The translations under genes and the position numbers were made by a program. From Paludibacter sp. (GTDB taxonomy: Bacteria > Bacteroidota > Bacteroidia > Bacteroidales > Paludibacteraceae): 47,370 nucleotides of DNA. Location: NCBI GenBank assembly GCA_010365115.1, contig JAAFGX010000028.1, positions 1 through 47,370 on the forward strand, given 5' to 3'. The notes below the pieces were generated by a model that ran no database searches, was not told where the DNA came from, and saw only the letters and a program-made list of their open reading frames with translations. Below, piece after piece: positions 26,515 through 35,374 of the stretch. Every line of letters begins with the position of its first letter. Positions within the stretch are counted from its first letter, which is position 1.

Positions 26515-28908
26515 ATGAAAAAAATCTCTATTTTAATTCTTCTTTTTTTTAGTTTTCAGATTACAAAAGCTCAATACGAAACAGAGTTTCAACAACGAAG
26601 TCAGTTGTTGATAAATGATTTGGCAGATACATTTCTTAAGACAACTTCACCACCGACAAGTACTCCAGCTTATTCAGACCCTCAGAAAAAATGGTTTCCA
26701 AAAGCGATAGCACGTTTGGAAAAATATGGGCCAAATGATGGGGTTACTGTCAATCAGACTTCCATTAATAATGCGTCAATAATAATAGATTTATATAAAA
26801 ATGAAATGCCATTTCATTTTACACTGGTAGGTTTGGTTCGTATAATGTACAAATACCCAACAGCACCCAAAATGGCGTTAAATGAAAAAATATATCTCCA
26901 GAAAGTATTTGAACGGAGTGATAATTACAATGCTTGGATGAGTGAAGGTACTGAAAATCATATAAATATGAGCAGAACAAGCGGTTATTTGTATGCGCAA
27001 ATGGCCAATAAGAAATATCCGACAGATTTTCCGGAAGCAGCTGCAAAAATGGCATTAATGAAACAATGGATTTTAGATTATTCAAAAGCTGTATATCAGA
27101 ATGGTACAGCTGAATTTAATTCCAAACAATACGTAACATATAATCTTATCGGTTGGCTAAACTTATTTGATTTTGCCGAAGATGCCGATGTTAAAGCAGC
27201 AGCAAAAGCTGTTTTAGATTATTATGCCGGCGAAATGGCTTTGAATTGGGTACAGTTTACAACAGCTGGTCCGGATATGAGAACTTCTTCAGGGGCCGAT
27301 GTAAACGGACAACAAGCTTCAGAGTATTTGGGTTGGTTGTGGTTCGGACAAAATACCGTTGCACCTCCGCAAACTTTTAATAGTGAACATATTCAATCCA
27401 TTCATGCTTGTACAAGTACCTATCGTCCTCCATTATCTATAGTGAAAATTGCTCGAAAACAAATATCATTACCAGTTTGGGCTTTGAATAGTAAAAGTTC
27501 TTATTTGTTTGAAGAAAAATCCAATACAAAACAGTTTTATTTTGCTGACAAAGGATATGTTTTAAGTAGTTGCGTAACTAAATACGGAGGATATTCTGGA
27601 GCTTCATATGCCATGATGCCATGGTCATTGGTTGTAAGTAGAGGAAAGTCTACATTTCCATATGTTATTTCAGGAAATGGTCGTTCATCTGCAAGTACAA
27701 GTGGTCGTGGTATTAATCCTTTTACCCAAATTGTTCAATACAAAAATGTATTGATTTTAATGACTAAAACACCAACAAACTATGCTGACATTTATAAGGC
27801 TTTTCAAGATAGCTGTGGAATCATTTCTGGATCATCCAATACAGTCGATCCGAGTAATATAAATGGTTGGGCTGGGAAATGGCAACGCGATTTTTTTACC
27901 CGTTATCCGAATGGTGCTTATGAAGGTTCCAAAACAAAAGTACCTGTTTCATTTCTTAATGTTAACTCAACGAAGACTAATGATAGTTATTTATCCATAC
28001 CTGGTGTTTCAGCCAATCAGGTTGGAGGTAAAATATGTGTTATTGATTTGGATAGTGTTTGGATGGGGGTTACTTATTTTAATTCTACAGCATCTTTTCC
28101 AGCAGGATCATCGCGTAAAACGCTGACAGATGTTTCTCCCGCTTTTGGAAAGATGACAGGATTTATGGTGGAGATAGCTAAGAAAACTGAGTACGCAAAT
28201 ATCAATGCATTCTATACCAGCTTGAATGAACGAAAAGCAGTGGTCGATATCAATGCAGGTAATGTATCTTACAATATGGCTGATGGAACATCCCTTTATG
28301 CAGAATATGTTAGCAGTGGAACATTTATTGAACCTATTTTTGACTGGGGTTGGGGTCCTCAAAGCCCTGACACAAAAATGTTCGCATTTCCGACTCAAAA
28401 ATACTTTCAACCAAATTGGAGTAACATAATTAACACGGGAAGAATCCCTATTTTTAAAATAAATAATGTAGCTTTAGATTTATCAGTTTCACCGAGTAAT
28501 GTATGGCCGATATTTGATTCCCCTATTTTCCAGGTGAAAAATAATAAATTGCTTGTTTATGAAGCTTCTATCTTACAATATCAGGTTGATTATACAGGAA
28601 ATGTTCCGGTAGTAAACGGTACTCCTTCTGGATTAAATAGATATCAGACATCAACTTCCAACCAAATAAAAGTATATCCTAATCCGGTAAAAGACCATGT
28701 GAATGTACTATTTAATAATGATTTTAATGGTAAAATAGAAGTCATAGTTAGCACTTTAACTGGTATAGTCATACTCCATAAATACGATACAAAATTGCAA
28801 CCAAGCCAGATTTTTAATATTAACACATTATCTCTTAAACCAGGAGTATATATTGTAGATGTCAGATTTGGCAATGAAAGAATATCAAATACATTTTTGA
28901 AGCAATAA
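26515..28908 (+). CDS. Secreted toroid-plus-sandwich protein, candidate polysaccharide lyase, with T9SS sorting domain
   Basis: A 797-residue exported protein not placed in a named family. Signal peptide (about 1-19); a mostly helical first part (about 20-310) with 'WMSEGTENHINMSRTSGYLY' (E147, N148, H149, R154) and 'AEFNSKQYVTYNLIGWLNLF'; then a beta-rich second part (about 310-700) that opens with 'YRPPLSIVKIARKQISLPVW'; and a T9SS tail (about 715-797, 'VYPNPVKDHVNVLFNN'). Helical toroid followed by beta-sandwich is the layout of PL8/PL12/PL21-type lyases, and Asn/His/Arg/Tyr clusters are what such lyases use. The protein at 35375-37837 is a distant paralogue with the same landmarks. The pectinase neighbours suggest a uronic-acid-containing substrate. 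Activity is inference. Confidence 0.65.
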   Translation: MKKISILILLFFSFQITKAQYETEFQQRSQLLINDLADTFLKTTSPPTSTPAYSDPQKKWFPKAIARLEKYGPNDGVTVNQTSINNASIIIDLYKNEMPFHFTLVGLVRIMYKYPTAPKMALNEKIYLQKVFERSDNYNAWMSEGTENHINMSRTSGYLYAQMANKKYPTDFPEAAAKMALMKQWILDYSKAVYQNGTAEFNSKQYVTYNLIGWLNLFDFAEDADVKAAAKAVLDYYAGEMALNWVQFTTAGPDMRTSSGADVNGQQASEYLGWLWFGQNTVAPPQTFNSEHIQSIHACTSTYRPPLSIVKIARKQISLPVWALNSKSSYLFEEKSNTKQFYFADKGYVLSSCVTKYGGYSGASYAMMPWSLVVSRGKSTFPYVISGNGRSSASTSGRGINPFTQIVQYKNVLILMTKTPTNYADIYKAFQDSCGIISGSSNTVDPSNINGWAGKWQRDFFTRYPNGAYEGSKTKVPVSFLNVNSTKTNDSYLSIPGVSANQVGGKICVIDLDSVWMGVTYFNSTASFPAGSSRKTLTDVSPAFGKMTGFMVEIAKKTEYANINAFYTSLNERKAVVDINAGNVSYNMADGTSLYAEYVSSGTFIEPIFDWGWGPQSPDTKMFAFPTQKYFQPNWSNIINTGRIPIFKINNVALDLSVSPSNVWPIFDSPIFQVKNNKLLVYEASILQYQVDYTGNVPVVNGTPSGLNRYQTSTSNQIKVYPNPVKDHVNVLFNNDFNGKIEVIVSTLTGIVILHKYDTKLQPSQIFNINTLSLKPGVYIVDVRFGNERISNTFLKQ

Positions 28909-28983
28909 GTGAATCTTACAGAATAGAGATTATTCGGATTAATTTTATATTTACCTCAATTTGAGCGCATTTATTATAAATCG

Positions 28984-29021
28984 ACCTCTATCCCTAACCC
29001 TTTCTCCCAAGGAGAAAGAGG
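28984..29021 (-). repeat. Palindromic intergenic repeat unit, inverted copy
   Basis: A 38-base unit containing 'ctttctcccaaggagaaag'. Its reverse complement matches the unit at 29069-29105 in order and spacing (CC-CTCTCCTT-GGAGA-GGG-TTAGGGA-GAGG). Units of this kind are common intergenic repeats in Bacteroidota. Confidence 0.65.
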
Positions 29022-29068
29022 ACAGCACCGCTCACATTTGAGTTTTAGTGCGTGTTTTGCAGTCGGCC

Positions 29069-29105
29069 AAATCCCTCTCCTTAGGAGAGGGATTTAGGGA
29101 GAGGT
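29069..29105 (+). repeat. Palindromic intergenic repeat unit, direct copy
   Basis: Starts with the perfect palindromic stem AAATCCCTCTCC-tta-GGAGAGGGATTT (29069-29095) and continues 'agggagagg'. Together with 28984-29021 it forms an inverted pair separated by 47 bases, able to form a larger cruciform or transcript hairpin in the leader of the tannase gene. Confidence 0.7.
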
Positions 29106-29158
29106 TTGAAAATTACGACTATACATTTTTAATCGATATAAACTCTAAAAACTATATA

Positions 29159-30733
29159 ATGAATTTAAATCTTTTTGGACATAATCTTGTGAAAAAACAT
29201 ATAATTATCATCTTATTGACTTTCTTTATTTGTGCCTTAACGACAGCTCAAACTTCGAATTCATTGTTGCAGGAATTAAATGCATTGAACCTATCGGGAT
29301 TCAATATTACTGAAATAGAAGATGTATTAAGTGGACAGTTTACTCTTCCTGGTGGAAAAATTGCAAAGGATCTTCCGCCATTTTTGAGAATAGCTTTTAC
29401 TTCTAAACCAACCCCTGAATCTAATATTCGAATTGAGTTATGGCTACCAAAGGACACTTGGAATGGTTCTTTTTTAGGAACTGGCAGTGGAGGAGGTGGC
29501 GGAAAAATTATTTATAATGGATTAATAAGCGGTGTTATCAAGGGATATGCGACTGCTAATACTGATATGGGTACTTCACCGGGCGTAGATAAAATAATTG
29601 ACTACCCTGAACGTTGGGCCGATTTTGGTTATCGATCAACCCATTTAATGACAGTCTTGTCAAAAAAAATCTTGGAAACTTATTATAAAAAAACTCCTCT
29701 GAATTCGTATTTTCTAGGTTGTTCTACTGGAGGTGAACAAGCAATGATGGAAGCCCAACGTTATCCGGAAGATTATAATGGTGTTATTGCAGGAGCACCA
29801 GCAAGTAATCGAACACATCTACATACACTTTTTTTGTGGAATCTTATAAACACTTATGATTCAGTGGGTAATGCTCTTATTTCTTCAGAGAAAATGGAAT
29901 TGCTGAAGAAGATATTGCTTCAAAATTATAAAGGAAAAGATGGAGGTGCTCCCTCAGATAACTTTTTTACAGATCAGCGCATGTTGAATTTCGACTCTGA
30001 AATTCTTCCAAAATGTTCTGAATCCGTTTTGGATAGTTGTTTTTCACGTCAAGAGATTGCAGTATTAAAGAAATTATATGATGGACCAACAAACATGCGA
30101 ACTGGTCAGCGAATTTATGCACCATCTCCTTTAGGTGCCACAAGCTTAGAAGTAACACCTTCGAGTTCACTTTTCTATATGTTTAAATGGATATTTGGGG
30201 AAAACTATGATTATACTAAATTTGATTTTGATAATGATATGCAGAAAATGGATTCAATACTTGCCCCGATACTAAATGCAAATAATCCAAATTTAAGTGC
30301 CTTTAAAAACAGTGGTGGAAAATTACTTATGTATACCGGAACAGAAGATCAAATAGTTCCTTACCCAGATGCAATTAATTATTATGAAAGAGTGATTGAA
30401 GCTCAAGGTAGTTTAAAGGAAACTCAGAATTTTTTTCGGTTTTTTTTAGTTCCTGGAATGGGACATTGCAATGGTGGTCCTGGGTTGAATGATATAGGAG
30501 ATAAACTAGCAGTGATGAGAGACTGGGTTGAAAAAGGGATTGCTCCAGATAAAATTATTGCTACAGCATTCATTTGCTGTGATAAATCTGAAACTCGATT
30601 CAAAAGACCAATCTATCCTTATCCTAAATTCCCACATTATATTGGTGGTAATCCAAATTCTCCATCCAGCTATGATGGAGTTGATCATCCTAGAGGCGAA
30701 GTTTTAAAACCCGATCCAATCTATTTAAAATAA
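29159..30733 (+). CDS. Tannase/feruloyl esterase family protein
   Basis: A 524-residue secreted esterase releasing hydroxycinnamic or gallic acid from esters, probably ferulate on pectin or xylan side chains. The ATG at 29159 is preferred because the signal peptide follows directly ('KKHIIIILLTFFICALTTAQ'); upstream codons in the same frame run through the palindromic repeat. Family hallmarks are all present: 'GTGSGGGGGKIIYNG', 'YATANTDMGTS', the nucleophile S189 in 'GCSTGGEQ', acid D397 in 'TEDQIVPYPDA', base H436 in 'GMGHCNGGPG', and the paired cysteines C188 and C437 of the CS-D-HC arrangement that ties the triad together. There is no sorting domain, so it is probably periplasmic. The two inverted repeat units lie in its leader. 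Confidence 0.9.
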   Translation: MNLNLFGHNLVKKHIIIILLTFFICALTTAQTSNSLLQELNALNLSGFNITEIEDVLSGQFTLPGGKIAKDLPPFLRIAFTSKPTPESNIRIELWLPKDTWNGSFLGTGSGGGGGKIIYNGLISGVIKGYATANTDMGTSPGVDKIIDYPERWADFGYRSTHLMTVLSKKILETYYKKTPLNSYFLGCSTGGEQAMMEAQRYPEDYNGVIAGAPASNRTHLHTLFLWNLINTYDSVGNALISSEKMELLKKILLQNYKGKDGGAPSDNFFTDQRMLNFDSEILPKCSESVLDSCFSRQEIAVLKKLYDGPTNMRTGQRIYAPSPLGATSLEVTPSSSLFYMFKWIFGENYDYTKFDFDNDMQKMDSILAPILNANNPNLSAFKNSGGKLLMYTGTEDQIVPYPDAINYYERVIEAQGSLKETQNFFRFFLVPGMGHCNGGPGLNDIGDKLAVMRDWVEKGIAPDKIIATAFICCDKSETRFKRPIYPYPKFPHYIGGNPNSPSSYDGVDHPRGEVLKPDPIYLK

Positions 30734-31036
30734 GCTTATGCGTTACACTTACTTTCTTGTTTAGTGTGGTCTGCCCATTTTCGTTTAAGATGAATGTTCT
30801 GATGCATTTTTAAATTGCAAGCGTAGCGGAATTGCCGAAAAGGTAAAGCCGGAGATTTGCGATGATAGTAATTTCTTAGAATGTATGCAGACATTTGTCG
30901 GTTTTCAGTCGGATGTTTGTACAATTCTGCACCCGGAATTAAAAGAGTATTAAATTTTTCTACTCACGTTGTGTTGTTTGCAATTTAAACCATTTTTAAA
31001 ATGAGTCACATAATAGTTTGTCTTCACCGTTGGACA
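30734..31036. other. Intergenic stretch before a GH28 gene, no gene supported
   Basis: About 300 bases with a locally higher GC patch (about 30800-30870, 'gcggaattgccgaaaagg'). A 62-codon frame on the minus strand (30736-30924) has no signal, no family match and no leader. It may be an old repeat or mobile-element fragment rather than a gene. Confidence 0.35.
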
Positions 31037-32659
31037 ATGAAACGGTTTTTTTTGGTGATTTTGATTTTCATAACAGTTCAGATCTCTGCAAAGGATAGTT
31101 ATGCTGATTATTTTCAGAATCTACCGTTCTCAATGAAAAAGATTGAAGCCCCCGTTTTCAGTAACAGAAAGGTTTTTGTTACTGATTTTGGTGGAATTCC
31201 AGATGGTAAAACCTTGAATACCGATGCGTTCCGAAATGCTATTGATGCACTTTCCAAAAAGGGCGGCGGTCGGCTGATTGTGACTCGGGGTATATGGTTT
31301 ACAGGTCCAATTGAGTTAAAATCAAATATCGACATGCATCTTGAAAAAGGAGCTTTAATCCTTTTCTCTGATAATTTTGATTTATATCCGTTGGTTAATA
31401 CCTATTTCGAAGGATTGGAAACACGTCGCTGCCAGTCACCTATTTCAGGTCGTAATCTGGAGAATGTTGCTATAACCGGCGAAGGAACTATTGATGGATC
31501 GGGAGAAGCCTGGCGTCCGCTTAAAAAAGCGAAAGTAACTGATATTTATTGGAAAAAAGTAGTCAAATCGGGCGGTGTATTGAAAGATGCAACCTATTGG
31601 TTTCCTTCAAAGGGTTCGCTAAAAGGAGCATCGATAAGCGATATGAATGTCCCACGAGGAAATCTGTCCGAAGCACAATGGCTAGAAATTAAAGATTTTC
31701 TACGTCCGGTGATGATTAGTCTGATTGAATGTAAAAATGTACTTTTACAGGGTGTCTTGTTTGAAAATTCACCCAGCTGGAACATTCATCCACTTATGTG
31801 TACCAATCTGATAGTGGATAATATCTCGGTAAGAAATCCTTCCTATGCCCAAAATGGTGACGGAATTGATGTGGAGTCATGCAAAAATGTATTGATTGTA
31901 AATAGTACATTCGATGTGGGTGATGATGCCATTTGTATTAAATCGGGAAAAGACGCTGAAGGTCGTAAACGCGCCCGTCCGACTGAAAATGTTGTGGTGG
32001 ATAACTGTAAAGTATTTCAGGGTCATGGCGGATTTGTGGTTGGCAGCGAAATGTCGGGAGGTGTACGTAATATTTCTGTTCGCAATTGCCAATTTCTCGG
32101 AACTGATGTCGGATTGCGGTTCAAAAGCACTCGTGGACGTGGTGGTTTGGTAGAAAATATCTATATCAGTGATATTTATATGTTCAATATCACTACCGAT
32201 TCATTTCTTTTTGATTTGTTTTATGGAGGAAAATCTGCTTCCGAAACTTTGGCCGATGGAGACGAAACTCAAAAAGACAATACAGTACCACACGTAACAA
32301 TCGAAACTCCAATCTTCCGCAATATCCACGTAAAAAATATTGTTTCGCGAAACGCACGTCGTGCCATGTACTTTAATGGCTTACCTGAAATGAATATATC
32401 CAATATAAGTGTTGAAAATGCATGGATTTCTTCCCAATTCGGAGCAGAAATATGTCAGTCGACCCGAATAAACTTCAGGAACATTCATATTACGCCAGAA
32501 AATGGTCCGGCACTGATACTTCAAAACGTGAACGACTTTGAACTGGAGGATTTCTATTACCCCGATACGCTGACACAGGTTGTGAAGATCTTAGGCAATT
32601 CGGGCAATATACAGATTCCTCAGAATGTGGATAAACAAAAGATTATAAGACTGAAATAA
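31037..32659 (+). CDS. GH28 family exo-polygalacturonase-like enzyme, canonical active site
   Basis: A 540-residue beta-helix pectinase. ATG 31037 is chosen over an in-frame ATG at 31001 because the signal peptide starts there ('MKRFFLVILIFITVQISAK'). 'VFVTDFGGIPDGKTLNTDAF' is the entry motif. The active site is fully canonical: D275/D278 in 'NGDGIDVESC', D296/D297 in 'GDDAICIKSGKD', H330 in 'QGHGGFVVGSEMSGG', and 'LRFKSTRGRGG' in the R-I-K position. The length above 500 and the long 'EAWRPLKKAK' region insert are usual for Bacteroidota exo-acting polygalacturonases. It has no sorting domain, so it is likely periplasmic, finishing oligogalacturonides. Of the four GH28s here it is the safest call. 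Confidence 0.93.
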   Translation: MKRFFLVILIFITVQISAKDSYADYFQNLPFSMKKIEAPVFSNRKVFVTDFGGIPDGKTLNTDAFRNAIDALSKKGGGRLIVTRGIWFTGPIELKSNIDMHLEKGALILFSDNFDLYPLVNTYFEGLETRRCQSPISGRNLENVAITGEGTIDGSGEAWRPLKKAKVTDIYWKKVVKSGGVLKDATYWFPSKGSLKGASISDMNVPRGNLSEAQWLEIKDFLRPVMISLIECKNVLLQGVLFENSPSWNIHPLMCTNLIVDNISVRNPSYAQNGDGIDVESCKNVLIVNSTFDVGDDAICIKSGKDAEGRKRARPTENVVVDNCKVFQGHGGFVVGSEMSGGVRNISVRNCQFLGTDVGLRFKSTRGRGGLVENIYISDIYMFNITTDSFLFDLFYGGKSASETLADGDETQKDNTVPHVTIETPIFRNIHVKNIVSRNARRAMYFNGLPEMNISNISVENAWISSQFGAEICQSTRINFRNIHITPENGPALILQNVNDFELEDFYYPDTLTQVVKILGNSGNIQIPQNVDKQKIIRLK

Positions 32660-32838
32660 CTCAATCCGCAGAGTGAAATGACAACCCGTTTTTGTACGCA
32701 ATGCAAATGATTTGAGCATTACTTAGATATAGAAACCGTTTAAAACGAATCTATTGAGTGCAAAAGCCGATAGGCATTTTGATGAAAGTGCAATTAAGGT
32801 GCTTAACTAAAATTTAATATAAAATTTCCGATTCAACT

Positions 32839-34893
32839 ATGAGACTTAATAGTTCGATTTTAATTCAGGTACTATTTTTCATCACTTCATTTTCTGTTTC
32901 GTCTCAAAATCTATTAGTGAACTTTGATTTTGAAAATGATTTGAACGGTTGGGAAAGACAGGTACTCGACAATGTTAACTATGGAGCAACTTTTGACGTA
33001 TCTACTGTTGAGAAACACTTGGGTAATAAATCTGCACACGTTCATGTAAGCAAAGTAAAAAATGATTATTGGGCATTCAGATATTTCCAAATTCGTTTAA
33101 AGCAGACTGGTTTTACACTTCACAATGGAGATGTAGTTCGACTTCGATTTTGGGCAAAAGTAAATTCCACTGATTTGCACCCTATGGTTCAGGCAGGTTT
33201 AGCCAAAAATGCTCCTGAAAAAATAGACTTTTGGTCTCTGGAAGATTATGATATGTCCAATTTTTTGGTTTCAAACATCTGGAAACAATATGAAATGAAT
33301 TTGTTTATTACCAAGGAAGTTGGTAATGATGTAATGTTTTTACTTCGGGTTGGAGGTATGTCCGGTGATTACTATTTTGATGATATAGATTTGGAAGTGA
33401 TTAAAAATTCAGCTTCTGATTTTAATTGGCTCGATAATGCTCAAAGCAGAATTGATATCCTTCGCAAAGGTGATTTGAAGCTGAAAATTTTAGATAAAAA
33501 TGGGTTGGAATTACCCCAAGCTACAGCGAGTGTAAAACTTTTGCGTCATAACTTTCAATGGGGAACTTCAGTAAGAGTATGTGCAACAAATCAATGGAAT
33601 ACCTCCAGCTTTCAGTGGGAGCGGAGTGAAGTGTTGAAAATGTTTAACACCATAGTTCACGAAAATGATTTCAAATGGCCTGTAGTTGAAAAGGCTCGAA
33701 ATAGTCCTGATTATTCGGCTGCCAATCAGTATGTAAATTGGAAAGACCAGAATAATCTGCAATTTCGTGGGCATTGCTTGTATTGGACAAAAGACCAGTG
33801 GATGCCTTCCTGGTGGATATCTCTGAGTTCTGACAGCGCAAAAGTAAATGCCCTAAAGCAAAGGTGCAAACGTGATCCGTTATATTTCAAAGGACGAGTT
33901 TTTGATTACGATGTGGTAAATGAACCGGTACATTTTACTTATGTTGAAGATTTGATTGGCGATTCAATCTACACTAAGACTTTTCAATCGGCAAATCAAT
34001 CTGACCCTCAAGCAAATCTTCAGGTTAACGAATGGTGGAATATTGATAAATGGGACTCATGGCGATTACGAAAATGGGTAGAAACCAGATTAAGTGAGAA
34101 TGCACCTATCCATAGCATTGGACTTCAGGCACACTGGGATAATGAACGAATTGATTGGCTCGAAGTGAAACAGAAATCTGATTATTTAGCTGAAATTGGT
34201 TTACCACTCAAAATCACTGAGTTTGACATGGATTACAATCGAATTTTTGGGACAGATAATGCAGCCAACAGAGTGAAACAGGCTGAAGACTATGGTAAAA
34301 TAATGCGATTGGTTTTTTCACATCCTGCTTATAATGGATTTCTAATTTGGGGTTTAAAGGATGGTTGGCGACCTAATGCCGGAATTTTCAATTCCGATAT
34401 GACAGCTAGACCTTCCAGAGATACTATTTATAAACTTGTAAAGCAGACATGGACAACCGAATATAATGGACAAGCGTCAAGTAATGGGGGCTTAAATTAT
34501 AATGGCTATTTTGGTGATTATCAAATTGATATTAATTATGGTGGTGTTTCGAAAACCTACTTTGTAAACTTTTCGAAAAATCAAATAGAAAAAATTTTGA
34601 CAACCGACTTTGTAAAAGGAGTGAATGCTATTAATTTGATAAATTCCGATGGTAAATTGTTGAAAATTTATCCAAATCCGACTTCTGATTTTATCTCTTT
34701 GGAAATTCCGGGTAGTTCCAATCATATGGCAACCGTCACTCTATATAATCTTTCGGGAGGAGTTGTTTATCAATATAAATATCCACAGGCTTCAATAGTC
34801 CGTATTGATTTTAAAGATTTTGAAAAAGGTGCTTACATTTTGTCTGTGGAAATTGATAACAACATAAAACAAGTTAAATTAATCAAGAAATAG
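32839..34893 (+). CDS. Secreted GH10 endo-beta-1,4-xylanase-like enzyme with CBM4/9-type module and T9SS sorting domain
   Basis: A 684-residue exported enzyme. Signal peptide (about 1-22); a CBM4/9-like jelly-roll (about 24-185, 'NFDFENDLNGWERQ', 'LRVGGMSGDYYFDDIDLEVI'); GH10 barrel (about 195-560); a short linker; and a T9SS tail (about 610-684, 'KIYPNPTSDFISLEI'). Catalytic residues are intact: acid/base E362 in 'YDVVNEPVHF' and nucleophile E461 in 'KITEFDMD'. 'FRGHCLYWTKDQWMPSW' is the GH10 H-x-L-x-W motif. It would cut xylan-type beta-1,4 chains at the cell surface. A xylanase among pectinases suggests the target is whole primary cell wall or a xylan-substituted pectin. A sulfatase relic begins right behind it. 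Confidence 0.93.
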   Translation: MRLNSSILIQVLFFITSFSVSSQNLLVNFDFENDLNGWERQVLDNVNYGATFDVSTVEKHLGNKSAHVHVSKVKNDYWAFRYFQIRLKQTGFTLHNGDVVRLRFWAKVNSTDLHPMVQAGLAKNAPEKIDFWSLEDYDMSNFLVSNIWKQYEMNLFITKEVGNDVMFLLRVGGMSGDYYFDDIDLEVIKNSASDFNWLDNAQSRIDILRKGDLKLKILDKNGLELPQATASVKLLRHNFQWGTSVRVCATNQWNTSSFQWERSEVLKMFNTIVHENDFKWPVVEKARNSPDYSAANQYVNWKDQNNLQFRGHCLYWTKDQWMPSWWISLSSDSAKVNALKQRCKRDPLYFKGRVFDYDVVNEPVHFTYVEDLIGDSIYTKTFQSANQSDPQANLQVNEWWNIDKWDSWRLRKWVETRLSENAPIHSIGLQAHWDNERIDWLEVKQKSDYLAEIGLPLKITEFDMDYNRIFGTDNAANRVKQAEDYGKIMRLVFSHPAYNGFLIWGLKDGWRPNAGIFNSDMTARPSRDTIYKLVKQTWTTEYNGQASSNGGLNYNGYFGDYQIDINYGGVSKTYFVNFSKNQIEKILTTDFVKGVNAINLINSDGKLLKIYPNPTSDFISLEIPGSSNHMATVTLYNLSGGVVYQYKYPQASIVRIDFKDFEKGAYILSVEIDNNIKQVKLIKK

Positions 34894-34900
34894 ATTAATA

Positions 34901-35267
34901 GAGGCTGAAATCTATCAGTCATTTGGACAATGGCCAAGACAGATAGACGGAAAAGAATATCGCAGTATAAGAACCAAAGAATACACTTACGTGAAAGATT
35001 TGAATCGCCCGTGGTTATTGTTCGAAAAATCAAAAAGATCCATTCCAGTTGAAAAATCTGGTCAATGAAAGTAAATATCAGAAAATTTGGCAGGATTTGG
35101 AAACAAAATTAAAATCATTACTCGATAAAACCAATGATAAATTTTTACCAGATATGGACTATGTAAAAAAATGGGGATATGTTTTGGACGAAACTGGATC
35201 AGCTCCACACAATAAAGTTAACTTCCAGGGATTGCCAATTGATGCTGATAGTAAAAATAATGATTAA
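34901..35267 (+). pseudogene. Sulfatase C-terminal fragment with frameshift
   Basis: Two frames joined by one base read as a sulfatase C-terminal end. From 34901: 'EAEIYQSFGQWPRQIDGKEY', 'RSIRTKEYTYVKDLNRPWLL', 'FE'. Then, after a shift near 35024-35028 (one extra A in a run), 'NQKDPFQLKNLVNESKYQKI', 'WQDLETKLKSLLDKTNDKFL' to the stop at 35267. 'IRTKEYTYVKD...LLF....DPFQLKNLVN' is the standard S1-type sulfatase end. The catalytic N-terminal part (C/S-x-P-S-R) is absent. The fragment begins about 7 bases after the GH10 stop, so the GH10 gene apparently joined or replaced the front of a sulfatase gene. Confidence 0.8.
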
Positions 35268-35374
35268 TCAACATGATGTGCATTTGTCCTGAACTCATCA
35301 AAAGAAATATATCTACTTACGTTAACAAATATGAACAAGGTAAAACTTTTAAAATCTTAAAACAACAATTATCA

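Noticed and set aside
29048-29158. N-terminal extension of the tannase from a GTG codon
   Set aside because: It would translate through the palindromic repeat; the signal peptide begins after ATG 29159.
35049-35267. 72-codon stand-alone gene
   Set aside because: It is the second half of the frameshifted sulfatase fragment, not an independent gene.
35273-35374. N-terminal extension of the 35375 protein
   Set aside because: Places 34 polar residues before an otherwise normal signal peptide; the later ATG fits better.
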